Of a stretch of 64,000 nt of DNA, positions 10,697 through 23,701 are shown piece by piece; within the stretch, counting starts at the first letter, position 1, and each line of letters begins with the position of its first letter. The stretch covers positions 18,646,089 through 18,710,088 of the forward strand of contig JAJEKV010000005.1 of the NCBI GenBank assembly GCA_021234155.1. Direction: 5' to 3'. Under the pieces are notes generated by a model that did no database searches, had not been told where the DNA came from, and saw only the letters and a list, made by a program, of their open reading frames with translations. Both the position numbers and the translations under genes were made by a program. Origin of the DNA: Isoetes taiwanensis. Its lineage: Eukaryota; Streptophyta; Lycopodiopsida; Isoetales; Isoetaceae.

Positions 10697-12504
10697 ACTC
10701 ATGATTCTAGAGGCAGTGTGGTACAAGTGACCCTGGAAAGTTCTTCTGGAATGTTGGTACCTCCAAAGGCACCTCCAACACATGTTGAAAGTTCTTCAGA
10801 ACATATGAGATTAGTAGCTCCTGCTCAAAAGAATGTGACACAGGTTGCATCCCCAACAGATATTGGGAGTCTCTCACATGAAGGAGGCCCTTCTAAACAA
10901 AAAGAACATCCAACGCACGTGGGAGGTTCCTCAAGGCAGGAGGAGTTTCCCCCTCTTTCCTCGAACAAGCCTGGGATACCTTTTTCTTCAACCACACCGC
11001 ATGTCTCGACCTCTACACCTTGGAGGTCTTCTGACACAGTGGCAAGGGTTACAGGTGTCCGCTTCTCTGAGTGGCTATGTAAAGGTGTGTCATCTCCAGC
11101 CACCTCATTTCGTGTCTCAGAGGCCATTGTCACCATGGTGGACAATAATAAGAAAGAAGTTGCATCTTATCTTCAGCAGTTGCAGGCCAAGCAGGACTCC
11201 ATGGATAGTTTGTTACCACCAGCTGAAAATTTTTATGAGGTTCAGGAGTGCAGGTCAACATTTGAGCGTTTTGGGGCCCCTGTGGTGCAGATTAGTCATG
11301 AGACTCACTGTCATCATGTGGAACAATTAGTTGCATGCTCTGTTGTTTGTTACTTCACTGGCCCCTTCTTGGATCTTAAGCGCGTGGGATATTGGTTATC
11401 TGGTCATCTACACAAATTAGGGCTTCCTACATATCAATCTATCAAGCTTGTGGCCAAAGATCAACGTTGTTTTGTCCTGATGTTTGAGTCTCCTGAGCGG
11501 GTGGCTCAGCTCATAGAACGAGGTGTTGATCATCTGTGAAAACATTTCTTGTTGTATCAACAGTATGTTCATGGCTCTTTTCCAGGTAAGCCAGATGCCT
11601 TACGTGCCCCATTCTGGATTGCTATTGAAGACTTTCCTTCAGAGTTTCAATGAGTTCATTTCTGCCATTGCTAGTGAGATTGGGCTTTACCTACAACATG
11701 CTATAACCAATGGCATTACTAAGATTTGTCTAGCACGCCCCATTCATCGTGATCTGCCTAAGACAATTGTTAAATGGCCCAGAGCTGGTTCTCATGTTCC
11801 CTGAGGCCCCTCTCTTTGCTCAGTATCGTAAGTCTTATCAGCAGGCTCCTCCGGTTGCCTCTGCCACAAATCCTACTCCTAGCTCTGCTCCTTCTTCAAT
11901 GGATGTCTCTCGTCCCCCTGTGACTTCCTCTACATCTATTCCAGCTGCTGGTCCCATGCCTCTGCTGCTGGATCAATAGAGGCAAAGGTTGGATGAAATT
12001 CAGAGGTCGCAAGAGCAAGTTGAAGAGGTTTGTGGGCAGTACATGGACATTGATCGTCGTGGTGCCTACCCTCCACCTAAACATCCACCTGCTCAACCTC
12101 GAAAGTTAGCTAAGGGTTGTAACGTCTCTGCATCCCAGCTCTCCTCAGCACTTGCTATACATGATTCTGCTCCTTCTGTGCATGTGGTCGCTTTGCTCCA
12201 CTCCAGTGGGCTGACTTGGTTGAAGATAATACTGTTTTGTCGAAGGCCCAAGTTACATCTTCAAACTCTCCTGAGATTCCAGGAGTCACATCGGATTTGA
12301 TGCCATTACAGGTTCAATGTGGTTAGCCTCTTAAGCAGAGCCTTCTCTCCTGTTACTTATCTAGTATGGAGTAAGCACATGGTGTCGCAGGCTCGTGTTC
12401 CATCAGCACCCTCTTGTGCTTATACAACTAGATGAGAAATATTCATTTTGTACTTATTCTTGCTGATTAATAAACTTGTTTTGTTCGTCCTTCAAAAAAA
12501 AAAA
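10697..12504 (+). mobile_element. LINE, ORF1 and 3' end only, copy 1
   Basis: A plant L1-type LINE that retains ORF1 and its 3' end with an A tail (12494-12504). The ORF1 reading region opens at 10718 and runs 273 residues. It has a Ser/Pro-rich N-terminus followed by a DUF4283-like domain, about 11340-11540 and on to 11800 in other frames (GPFLDLKRVGYWLSG, KDQRCFVLMFESPERVAQLI). ORF1 is interrupted by frameshifts and stops after 11539 (for example a TGA at 11537-11539 and changes of frame before 11749). No endonuclease or reverse transcriptase is present, so ORF2 has been lost. It sits inside a minus-strand chromovirus; I see no target-site duplication. Confidence 0.75.
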
Positions 12505-12647
12505 CATTGGAAGAAGTCGAATTGAAGGCAAAAGCTCCAGACGAAAAGCAACATCACCAACTCGTTCAATGATCTGATAAGGGCCCAAGCACCGATAATT
12601 GAGCTTGTTACAAGGACGAGCTATCGGCAAGTCCTGACGCAAGAGCC
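12505..12647 (-). mobile_element. Minus-strand chromovirus integrase end, copy 1
   Basis: The minus strand encodes an integrase C-terminal stretch (LRQDLPIARPCNKLNYRCLG, then GPYQIIERVGDVAFRLELLP) of the same Ty3 family as 27780-27960. It lies between the LINE A tail and the 5' LTR of the younger chromovirus. It belongs to the element whose 3' LTR is 10150-10664. The last five bases, GAGCC (12643-12647), are the target site of the younger insertion. Confidence 0.8.
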
Positions 12648-13463
12648 TGTGTCGACCATACGGATATTCATATCATACGAACATTATACCCGTATGTACA
12701 AAAGATGGTTGTCACATGGATGCAAAAAAGTAGTTGCATGGAGCAAGGTTTGAACTCGCAACCTTTCAATTGCAAGTCATACACCTTTGCCAAGTGCCCT
12801 ACCAATATTGGTTAAAGACATTCCCTCATGTCTTTCTCATATGTAGGGCTGTTTCCAGGAGGTTCTAGAATATTCTAGAGCCTATATGCATTTGATTCCT
12901 ATTCATATATCAGATTATTTGCTGATCTTGGCGTATTTCTTCCGTATTTCTTGCATATTTTTCACGTATTTTCCTTGTTTTCGCATAGGTTCATGACAGT
13001 TTGAACCGGAATCCCTTACCGGTTATTGTCTGCTCTGATCCTAAACATTTTTTTGCTCATATTTAGTGATTTTATATCTATGGAGGAGGTTTCGACTTTA
13101 TTGCAGCAGGTCCACAGCTTGCTCAAGTATGCCAGCAGTTGCAATTGAACAATAAAGAGCTTAAGGAACGTGTTGCTTCACATGAATCTGCTTCTAGCCT
13201 ACCAGAGCCTAAGATCAGCCTGCCAGAGAAATTTGACGGCACTCGGTCCAAGCTCCGTGGTTTTTTTGAATCAGATCAGGCTTGTAATCTAGCTCCACCC
13301 TCATAGATATCCCACGGCCCAGGAACAAGTTAAGCTGATTGGTTCTCTCCTCACAGGGCCAGCCCTAAGTTGGTTTGCTCCTTTATTGGAGAAAAGAGCC
13401 CCACAGTTGCAAGATTTTACTGCTTTCACTGCAGAGGTCGAGGCATGCTTTGGAGACACCGAT
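12648..13463 (+). mobile_element. Truncated younger chromovirus, copy 1
   Basis: The 5' LTR (12648-12998, 351 bp, TGTGTCGACC to TTCATGACA) is followed by leader and the first part of gag. The element stops at 13463 at the tandem-duplication junction. The same insertion with the same GAGCC flank is at 23845 in copy 2, so the insertion came before the duplication. Confidence 0.88.
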
Positions 13464-14398
13464 GGAGAGTTGGGTCGAGGCTGTGGAGGCTTGATTTTCG
13501 GCTCTGGTCGGCTGCCTTTGACGGACCTCGGCACTTTGCTTGCAGTACCAGTAATTATGACGGATCCATCGGCGGAGATAAATCTTGTATGCTGCCTTCT
13601 TCTCGTACTCGATGTATTGCTTCAGCTTAAATGGCTTCTCGCTCATGTTGTACTTCTTGGCCATCTTCTTGGGTGGCTTGGGTTGCATTAGATATGGTGA
13701 GTGTAGGATCCATTTGTTCTTTGGCCTCCTCCTCCTCTTCTTCTTCAGCCTCTTGCTCCCCCTCTTGTTGGTGCGATTCTTCCTCTCTCATTCTCCTCGG
13801 GTTTGTCCGGTTGTGGTTTTCTGATAACCATGCTCCCCCTCCACCGATCTTCATGCCTCGTTATTTGCTTCTTCCTTGTCTACCTCTTTTTTGTCCCTTT
13901 CGGCTACTTTCTCCTTGCCCTTCCTTTTCTTTCGCATTGCTTGGTCCTCTTGCTGTTCTTCCTGCTGTTGGGATTGCTCCTGTTGGCGAGGTTGCTCCTG
14001 TTGTTTGCTCCTCACCTTCAGAAGCAGATGCTATGATCTCAATTTCTCCCAAGCCTCGTGATTATTCACCTGAAGTGCTAGGTCGTTGCTCCTCCAAGAG
14101 TGACACGATTCGTCTGAAGATCTTGAGTGGCTAGGTTCATCGTCTGGCCTAGGCCGCAGGGCTTCAGGAATTTATTTGCCATTGCTCACAGCGAGTGCTT
14201 CAACGTTCAAGTGCAAGATGGAGCTTCCAACCTTCCTACCTGCCTGTTTGGTCCTCCCAACACTTGACTCTTTGACGGTGGCCTCTTTGAGAGCTCTTGC
14301 CTTCATTGATGGTCGATTGTGTGTATTTGCAGCACCTTTGGGTCGATCTCGCAGACTGTCTGTTCGATGGTCACTCTATGATAGCTTTATATCATAGC
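13464..14398 (-). other. Unrecognised coding-like block, copy 2
   Basis: This is the duplicate of 2326-3260, with only a few base differences. It has the same minus-strand basic, acidic and mixed segments. Its left edge is the tandem-duplication junction, so it directly abuts truncated chromovirus gag sequence. Confidence 0.35.
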
Positions 14399-14409
14399 TT
14401 AATCATTTT

Positions 14410-17400
14410 AGATGGAATGAGGGCTAGCAATGAGATTGAATGAAATGCTGCAAGAAGCTTCCTCAAACAAAACTCGAAAAGGTGCAAGATATTTACGTGG
14501 ATTGCGCTGAAGAGATCTCATACCCGATCAACCACACCAACATATTTGGGATGCTCGATCCACGCTTCTTGGGATGGCGTGCTTAGTAGCGAACATATTA
14601 TCCATAAAGCAGGCATCCGCACCACTATTAAGTTGCGCCAATGCCTCTATCCTCCCAACCTCCAACTCCAATGTAATAAAGATAAAGGTCGGACTAGTTG
14701 GCTCTCTTCTTTCTGGGCCAGCCTTGAGTTGGTTCGCTCCCTTACTGGAGAAAGGGACTCCCGAGTTGCAAAATTTTGCTACATTTTCTGCCGAACTTGA
14801 GGCATGTTTTAGAGACACCGTCGAAAGCGCTGCGATGACAAAATTTGGGCAACCTCGTGCAAGGTTATCGTGACGGGCCGGTTTATGCTTATGAGTTCCA
14901 ATAGACTGCCATAGACACAGCTTGGAAAGATGCGGCTCTTCGAGACTATTTTCGAAGAGGACTCCACGAGGATGTAACAGATATATTGCTGACTATGGAG
15001 GATCCCAGAACCTTGGATGAAGCTGTAAAGTTTGTGGTTAGTTGTGATAACTGTCTTTTTTAGTGTAAGCAAGAAAGACGAAATCGGCTTATTTCTCTAC
15101 TTCCCCAAGCTCCAGCAATTACAACAGTTTTGGCCCCACCCGCGTCCCCCGAATCAGTTGGCCCGGTGCCTATGCAAATTGATCGTGTGGTTCGAAGGCC
15201 CTTGTCTGTAGCTGAGAAGCAATGCCAAAGAGAGGCTAATCTCTACATCTATTGTGGAGGGGTTGGCCATATCACTTGTGGGTGTCTTGTTAAGCAATCA
15301 AATCGTTTGGGTCCCCTCCGAGTAGTAGGAGTCTCTCGATGATTGTTCAATACTCCTCGAAATCCTCCCACATATGACGAAGGTTTTATTCCCTCGGACA
15401 AGGTCAATAAAGAATTTAGTCCTAAGCATTTTTTTATCCATGTTGAGTAGTTCTTGTCACTATGGAGGAGATTTCATCCTTATTAACAACTTGTTCAAGT
15501 ATGCCAGCAGTTGCAGTTGGATAACAGGGAGCTTCGGGAACGGGTAGCTTCTCATGAGTTAGCATCTAGCTCTGGGAGAGAGTCATCAGAGCCTAAGATT
15601 AGTTTGCCAGGAAAGTTTGATGGTGCTAGATCCAAGTTTCAAGGTTTTTTGAATTAGATTTGGTATTCGGCTTCACCCTCATAGGTACCCCACCGATCGG
15701 GAATAGGTCAGACTAGTCGGTCCTCTTCTTTCTGGGCCAGCCTTGAGTTGGTTCGCTCCCTTACTGGAGAAAGGAACTCTCGAGTTGCGAAATTTTGTTG
15801 CATTTACTGCTGAACTTCAGGCATGTTTTAGAGACACCGATCAACAGTGCATAGCAGTGACCAAGCTGGGCAACCTCAGGCAAGGTTCTCGTACGAAGTC
15901 TATGCTTATGAGTTCCAAAAGATTGCCATAGACACGGCCTGGGAAGATGCGGCTCTTCGAGACTATTTTCGAAGAGGGCTCCACGAGGATGTAACAGATA
16001 TGTTGCTGACTATGGAGAATCCCAGAACCTTGGATGAAGCTATAAAGTTTGTAGTTCGTTGTGATAACTGTCTTTTCTAGTGTAAGCAAGAAAAACAAAA
16101 TCAGCCTGTTTCTCTACGTCCCCGAGCTCCAAGAATTACAGCAGTTTTGGAACCACCCGCATCCCCCGAATCAGTTGGTATGGTGCCTATGCAAATTGAT
16201 CGTGTGGTTCGAGGGCCCTTGTCTATAGCTGAGAAGCAATACCAAAGAGAGGCTAATCTCTGCCTCTATTGTGGAGGGATTGGCCATATCGCATGTGGAT
16301 GTCTTGTTAAGCGATCAAATCGTTCGAGTCCCGTCCGAGTACTAGGAGTCTCTCGACGACTATTCAATATTCCTTCAATTCCTCCCACATATGACGAAGG
16401 TTTTATTCCCTCGAACAAGGTCAGTAAAGAATTTTTTATCTTTATTACATTGGAGTCGGAGGTTGGGAGTGGGAGGATAGAAGCATTGGCGCAACTTGAT
16501 AGTGGTGCGAATGCCTGTTTTATGGATAATATATTCGCTACTAAGCACGCCATTCCTAGAAGCAGGGTCGAGCATCCCAGCTCTGTTGGTGTGGTTGACG
16601 GGCATGAGATCTCTTCAGGCGCAGTCACATAATATTTACTGCACCTTTTCGAGTTTTGTTCGAAGAAGCTTCTTGCAGCATTTAATTCAATCTCATTGCT
16701 AGCCCAAATGCGTCAGTAGTCTTGGGTCTTCCTTGGCTCGAGTTGCATAACTCACGTATTGATTGACGCTTTAGATCTTTTCAATTTGCTGGTTCTAGCC
16801 CTAGTTCCAGTTCATATGCAGTTCAAGCCTCTGCACCAATATCTACTTCAGTCCGTGCAGTATCATGGGCTTCTGATTCTATCCTTGATGTTCCTATTTT
16901 TGCCCCACGTCCTGATTTGGCTTTTGTCTCTACTCCAGTTCATGTCTCAGATTCTGACCATGGTCTAGATGATGTCCCAGCTCTAGTTCTTGCTCCAGTT
17001 CCTACCCTAGTTCCTATTCCAATTGCTCCTGCTCCTGCTCCTACTTCTGCTCCTACTGCTGTTCCTACTCCTGCTCCTGCTTCTATAGATGCCTCTTCAT
17101 GCCCTCAGTTCTGTATCTCGAAGATCTCTCTTCACAAGTTTATCAGATCTGGTAGGCAAGATCCCAGTTCAGCATTTGCAATCCAAGTTCATCCTTCGAC
17201 TAGCTATGTTTAAGTAATATCTGATCCTGTCCTTCCTGATAAATACAAGGATTTTGACGATGTTTTTCATAAGGTCAAAGCCAGTAAGCTTTTGGAGCAT
17301 CGTCCGTATGACTGCCCCACTAATCTTTAGCCAGGAATAACCTCACTATATGGCCCTATCTATGGCTTGTCGCCAACAGAATTGGAGATTTTGCGGACCT

Positions 17401-18206
17401 ATATCGAGGAGAATCTTGCAACTGGATTTATATGACATTCTCAGTCACCCGCAGGAGCTGCTATCTTCTTTGTTTCCAAGAAGGACGGTTCTTTGCGGTT
17501 GGTTGTGGATTATCGCAGCCTCAACAAGATCAGCCTTTCAAACTCACTATGGTCATTTGGAGTACCGTCATGCCTTTCGACCTTATCAATGCTCCAACGG
17601 TCCTTTAATACATGGCTAACAATGTTTTTTGGAAGTTTTTGGGTCTCTTTGTGATCATCTATCTGGATGATATTCTAGTTTATTTGAAAACTTTGGCGAA
17701 GCATGAAGAACATGCTCGGAAGGTCCTTCAGAATCTTATGTCAAGCTGGAAAAGTGTCAATTCGAGCAGAATAATGTTGAGTTTCTTGGGTATCCCATCA
17801 CACCTCAGGGTGTTTCAATGGAATTAGAGAAGGTCAGCACAGTTCTTGATTGGAAAGCACCTTCCTCCATTAAAGACGTACAATATTTCTTGGGGTTTGC
17901 CAATTTTTATTGCCGCTTCATCAAGAACTATTCGAAGATTGTCTTGCCTTTGACACGTCTCACCAGGAGGGATGTCCCTTTTGAGTGGACAATTGAAGCG
18001 GAATCAACATTCATCACTTTGAAGTATGCCTTTACAGTAGTACCTATTATTGCACACCCAGATCCTTCCCCACCTATATTCTCGAAGCTGATGCATCAGA
18101 TTTTGCACTTGATACCATCTTATCGCAAGAGGGGGATGATCATGAGCTGAGAATCACCTATCATTCTCGAAAGTTTCAGGCTGCTGAGATCAACTATCCT
18201 ATTTAA
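14410..18206 (+). mobile_element. Old Ty3/gypsy fragments, copy 2
   Basis: This is the duplicate of 3254-7030, with the same order: inverted protease piece, gag twice, protease, Pro/Ala-rich linker, reverse transcriptase. The zinc-knuckle part of gag is readable here near 16255-16310 (CLYCGGIGHIACGC). It is broken throughout like its twin and shares nearly all of its changes, so most of the decay came before the tandem duplication. Confidence 0.85.
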
Positions 18207-18268
18207 GATATTAGCTAAATTAGGATCATCTATAACTCTACAATTGCATCCGTGTTTTTTCTTTGAGT

Positions 18269-18568
18269 CCTCTGAGCCACGCCCTCGAGCTGTCGACCTT
18301 GATCATCTACCTATCAGAAATAATTTTTTTCCTTCCCATCTCAAGATTGATCGTACTCGATTACCTGTCTTACAGAAACAACCATATTTTCCCAAAGATA
18401 GTCGCCTGACTATCTGCTTTGTTAGAATATCTACCTTTTCTCTAAGCTAGTCACCTGACTATCTGCTTTGAAAGGATTTTCATAGGTTGTAACCTTCTGC
18501 CTATCATACCAAGGCTCTGGCTTCTGTGCTGCAGTAGGAGTTACCTCCTTATTTCTTTACTCTAGAAC
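18269..18568. repeat. Dispersed repeat, copy 3 of 3
   Basis: This is the tandem-duplicate counterpart of 7093-7392, essentially identical to it and more distant from 1056-1490. Confidence 0.65.
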
Positions 18569-18866
18569 AAAAAAAATGAATCAATGCTCTCAAATTAAAC
18601 AAATCAATGCTCAGTCATTCCAACGCTCATATGCACACACATTCCATCTTTCTTAAATACCCTTTTACCTTATAAATCACAACCCCAAAAACCCTTAGGT
18701 TGCTCCATGCATTTATGAAAGGTAAGAATATTTTTCAAACTAATTTTTTGCAAAACAATCTCCTTCTTCTGCAAAAGCTCAGCAAATAACTTTAAAACCA
18801 ACAAGTAGGTCCAAATGTTATGGCTCCCTTTGATTTTCTAAGTTATCCATTGGCCTCAAGGACAAT

Positions 18867-18954
18867 AATTCTAATTCTAATTCTAATTCTAATTCTAATT
18901 CTAATTCTAATTCTAATTCTAATTCTAATTCTAATTCTAATTCTAATTCTAATT
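18867..18954. repeat. AATTCT hexamer microsatellite, about 15 units
   Basis: An uninterrupted AATTCT array of about 14.7 units, three units longer than its duplicate at 7691-7760. It lies within the AT-rich gene-free spacer of copy 2 (18569-20670). Confidence 0.95.
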
Positions 18955-19720
18955 TATACATGATAGTATTTGATGAATTTCAATTTATGAATAAGGAATC
19001 TCGAGACAACATTGTGAATAAATGTGATGTAATTTCAAAAACTTCGACAAAAATTAACATCTGCACATCAATAATTATTTATAGATAACTAATATTTTTT
19101 AACTTATATTTGATAATATATATTTGATATAAACTAATGATTTATAATAGATAATTGATAAGATAGTAATTCATAGTATTGATACGGATTTGACAAAATG
19201 ATGGTCCAAATGATGATTCAACAACTTTTGATAATAACAAATTAGCCAATTAAAAAATTACCAGATTATTATAATAACATTGCTTAAAATATAACTATCG
19301 ATAAAACAAAACCCACATAAAATACCTACCAAAAGGATCCTTTATTATATAAACCCTCATCACACAGTCATCCACACATTAAAATTCCACAAATACAACC
19401 TCTTCAAATTACAGACACAAATCTAAGACCAACTTTCCTAAAGCCTACTTCCTTCTTCTATTAAACACGTCTTTTGGGTCATTTTATTACATCTCGATGC
19501 GTGTGCATGTCCATCATTACTAAGTGTATATGGATTGGTAAATATATATGAATATGACCGACCAAAGCATGTTGCCGACATGGGATCTGACATTTGTGCT
19601 TTACGAAAATCATATGTGTAGTAACTAATGGACTCATCATTGAAATTTCCAACTCACAACGAATAGAAAATTGTTCTTTGTTATTACAATGATGGATTTG
19701 TGTATATAGTCAAGGCCTTA

Positions 19721-20139
19721 ATCAAGGGATGGAGTATGTGAAGAGTGTCTTCTTCACAATTTCTATCTATTTTATATGTTCTTTGGCATTTGTATTGCAT
19801 AGCAAATCAACGCAAAACCTGCAATAATGCCCCTCACATCCACACTCACATACACACCTTCCTTCCTTTTACCATCATGTGAAATACAAAAATTGCCACA
19901 TTCTCTATTCTAGCCAACATTCAAACAACCATCTTTCAAATTGTACTAAGGCCTGGCAACGCCTCAATCAAGAGATGGAGTATGCTAGAGGCGTCATCTT
20001 TGGCATTCATGTTACACAGCAAATCAACAATGCCCCACACTCATGCTCACGTTCACATCTTCCTTCCTTATTAGCATCATATCCAATATAAAAATCACCA
20101 CATTCTTTATACTAGCAAACAACCATCATTTCAAATTGA
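19721..20139. repeat. Imperfect direct repeat of about 200 bp, copy 2
   Basis: This is the counterpart of 8527-8945 in the second duplication copy, with the same two diverged units. Confidence 0.7.
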
Positions 20140-20749
20140 AGTAATGCCCAGGAATGCCAGGCACCATAACTAGTAGCAAGTAATATAACAATTTTACTAT
20201 GCTAAAATGATTGATATTTTCATATTTATAACACTAATTATAAGGCTATACTTATATGCTTATACAAAAATTATACAACCTCAATTGTTAGTATCATAGA
20301 AGTTAACACCTAATATCATAACAACCAGTTTAGGAGTTTATAATTAAGTACAAAACTTATAACTCCTATTATTCTCGTAATGTGATGCACTAGATCAAAG
20401 ATTAAGCCTGAGGCACACAAAGTAAACTAGACTGCTTTTGCTAATGAGCAGATCATGTACAATGAAACTTGAGCAGAAGTTAAAAGATCTTGAGGAAGAA
20501 CAGCCACTTTTGTATTTCTACATAAACAACCTGTGGAAGTTGAAAATGGATATTGCTGCAACATTTAGCATCTCTTCTATTATATGAGATATGTCGTTAA
20601 TGCAAGATCCTTTCTATACATGTGCAGCATGTGGTCTGGAAATTACTAAAGCTTACAGGTTAAGTTTATTATTGAATTAACACGAGTATCATATAGCTTG
20701 TTCTTCATTGTTGAGAGGAGGACAATGTATTTATGGTTGCCCTTGAAAT

Positions 20750-21340
20750 GTGCCAGAGGGTGTATTTGAAGAGCTAGGTTTTGAGCATCTTGATGACATT
20801 CAAAGTGCTTCAAATAGTATACCAAAAAAGGATGTGCTAAGCCGTCCTGTAACTGAGGTCTCATCCTTTAGGGTCCAAATAAGAACATTAGTTCCATTTA
20901 AAGATGCAGAACCCCTGCAAGGTCCTATGGGAGTACAATCAAATGTGACTGATTTGAATGTAATAGCAGAATAGCCATTCATTGATGATAAGTTTGAAGC
21001 AGTTGTTCAAGAAACTAATGTACCACCAGCACCGAAAAATAGCACAGCTCTACTATCTATCGAGGTAAACACATCGCTAGTTGTGGTAAAGACAATAGAT
21101 CCTAATGTGCACACTGAAATACTTTAGGAAGTTGAGGGAGTAATTCCCTTGGATGAGGGCAACTTGGGTGATTTTTTGGTAAAAGAGAGGGGCAGAAGAA
21201 CAAAGAGGATGCAAAGAAGTTGTTCAAGGTGCAAGGAAGAGAACAAAAAGCCAGGTGAAAGATGTGGTATTCTCCTGAAATATACGGTATAAATACGTAT
21301 ATTTCTGGGCCACGTCACCATACAAGCCTACCTTAGTAGT
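20750..21340 (+). mobile_element. Internal end plus LTR start of another element, copy 2
   Basis: This is the counterpart of 9559-10149 in the second duplication copy. The LTR start is at 21263 and it is interrupted at 21340/21341 by the inverted chromovirus LTR. Confidence 0.5.
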
Positions 21341-21886
21341 TGTCAGAACCTACGCGAAAACAAGGAAAATACTTGGAAAATAGGCAAGAAATATGGAGGA
21401 AATATGTCAAGATCGGTGAAGAATTTAATATATGAACAAGAATCAACAGTACAATAGTTTGAAGGCAAGCAGGAACAAGAGACAGATGCCTAGGAGGCTC
21501 AAGACTGGCGTTGAACCGGAATGCTTTGACAAGAAGGAGGTGCCTCCTTATATATCTAGGCCAACGGTCAGGATCGCGCCACTCCAATGGATGAGATCAC
21601 GCCAAGTGTCGCGCATGTATGTAGGTTCTAGAATATTTTAGGACCTCCTGAAAACAGTCCCGCATATGAGAAAGACGTGAGGTAATGTCTTCAACAAGTA
21701 TTGGTAGCGCACTTGGAAAAGGTGTGTGACTTGCAACTAGAAGGTTATCAACCCCTGTCTTGTGCAACTACCCTTTTTGCATCCGTGTGACGACCATCTT
21801 TTGTACATACAAGTATAATGTTCGTATGATATGAATATCCGTATGGTCGTTACACCATCCCCCTCCTACGACGGTGACGAGTCCTC
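21341..21886 (-). mobile_element. Minus-strand chromovirus 3' LTR with stub, copy 2
   Basis: This is the counterpart of 10150-10696. The LTR is 21341-21854 (514 bp), with the purine-rich tract and polyprotein end at 21855-21886, followed by the LINE. This copy sits in the unbroken context that continues to 28778-29590. Confidence 0.85.
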
Positions 21887-23701
21887 ACTCATGATTCTAG
21901 AGGCAGTGTGGTACAAGTGACCCTGGAAAGTTCTTCTGGAATGTTGGTACCTCCAAAGGCACCTCCAACACATGTTGAAAGTTCTTCAGAACATATGAGA
22001 TTAGTAGCTCCTGCTCAAAAGAATGTGACACAGGTTGCATCCCCAACAGATATTGGGAGTCTCTCACATGAAGGAGGCCCTTCTAAACAAAAAGAACATC
22101 CAACGCACGTGGGAGGTTCCTCAAGGCAGGAGGAGTTTCCCCCTCTTTCCTCGAACATGCCTGGGATACCTTTTTCTTCAACCACACCGCATGTCTCGAC
22201 CTCTACACCTTGGAGGTCTTCTGACACAGTGGCAAGGGTTACAGGTGTCCGCTTCTCTGAGTGGCTATGTAAAGGTGTGTCATCTCCAGCCACCTCATTT
22301 AGGTGTCTCGAGGCCATTGTCACCATGGTGGACAATAATAAGAAAGAAGTTGCATCTTATCTTCGGCCATTCTGCGGGCCAAGGGGACTCCATGGATAGT
22401 TTGTTACCACCGGCTGAAAATTTTTATGAGGTTCAGGGAGTGCAGGTCAACATTTGGCGTTTTTGGGGCCCCTGTGGTGCAGATTAGTCATGAGACTCAC
22501 TTTGTCATCATGTGGAACAATTAGTTGCATGCTCGTTGTTTGTTACTTCTTTGGCCCCTTCTTGGATCTTAAGCGCGTGGGATATTGGTTATCTGGTCAT
22601 CTACACAAATTAGGGCTTCCTACATATCAATCTATCAAGCTTGTGACCAAAGATCAACGTTGTTTTGTCCTGATGTTTGAGTCTCCTGAGCGGGTGGCTC
22701 AGCTCATAGAACGAGGTGTTGATCATCTCAGGAAAACATTTCTTGTTGTATCAACGGTATGTTCTGGCTCTTTTCCGGGTAAGCCGGATGCCTTACGTGC
22801 CCCGATACTGGATTGCTATTGAAGACTTTCCTTCAGAGTTTCAATGAGTTCATTTCTGCCATTGCTAGTGAGATTGGGCTTTACCTACAACATGCTATAA
22901 CCAATGGCATTACTAAGATTTGTCTAGCACGCCCCATTCATCGTGATCTGCCTAAGACAATTGTTAAATGGCCCAGAGCTGGTTCTCATGTTCCCGAGCC
23001 CCCTCTTGCTTTGCTCAAGATCGTAAGTCTTATCGTTGAGGCTCCTCCGGTTGCCTCTGCCACAAATCCTACTCCTAGCTCTGCTCCTTCTTCAATGGAT
23101 GTCTCTCGTCCCCCTGTGACTTCCTCTACATCTATTCCAGCTGCTGGTCCCATGCCTCTGCTGCTGGATCAATAGAGGCAAAGGTTGGATGAAATTCAGA
23201 GGTCGCAAGAGCAAGTTGAAGAGGTTTGTGGGCAGTACATGGACATTGATCGTCGTGGTGCCTACCCTCCACCTAAACATCCACCTGCTCAACCTCGAAA
23301 GTTAGCTAAGGGTTGTAACGTCTCTGCATCCCAGCTCTCCTCAGCACTTGCTATACATGATTCTGCTCCTTCTGTGCATGTGGTCGCTTTGCTCCACTCC
23401 AGTGGGCTGACTTGGTTGAAGATAATACTGTTTTGTCGAAGGCCCAAGTTACATCTTCAAACTCTCCTGAGATTCCAGGAGTCACATCGGATTTGATGCC
23501 ATTACAGGTTCAATGTGGTTAGCCTCTTAAGCAGAGCCTTCTCTCCTGTTACTTATCTAGTATGGAGTAAGCACATGGTGTCGCAGGCTCGTGTTCCATC
23601 AGCACCCTCTTTGTGCTTATACAACTAGATGAGAAATATTCATTTTGTACTTATTCTTGCTGATTAATAAACTTGTTTTGTTCGTCCTTCAAAAAAAAAA
23701 A
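21887..23701 (+). mobile_element. LINE, ORF1 and 3' end only, copy 2
   Basis: This is the counterpart of 10697-12504. The A tail is 23691-23701. The same ORF1 parts are present: a Ser/Pro-rich start from 21908 and a DUF4283-like region about 22540-22740. The C-terminal part (22813-23175) is open for 120 residues here but split in copy 1. Differences from copy 1 are concentrated in 22300-22540 and 22740-23040, where substitutions and 1-3 base indels are mixed. ORF2 is absent. Confidence 0.75.

Larger units (their letters stand above)
2326..13463 (+). repeat. 11.1 kb tandem duplication, copy 1
   Basis: This block matches 13464-24659 along its whole length, with an offset that starts at 11138 and drifts to 11197 through small length differences. 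The join at 13463/13464 brings a gag stretch ending GACACCGAT against GGAGAGTTGGG, the sequence that begins copy 1 at 2326. The two parental breakpoints share only AT, so the join looks like end joining with 2 bp microhomology. The contents are nested mobile elements, listed separately. Confidence 0.93.
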
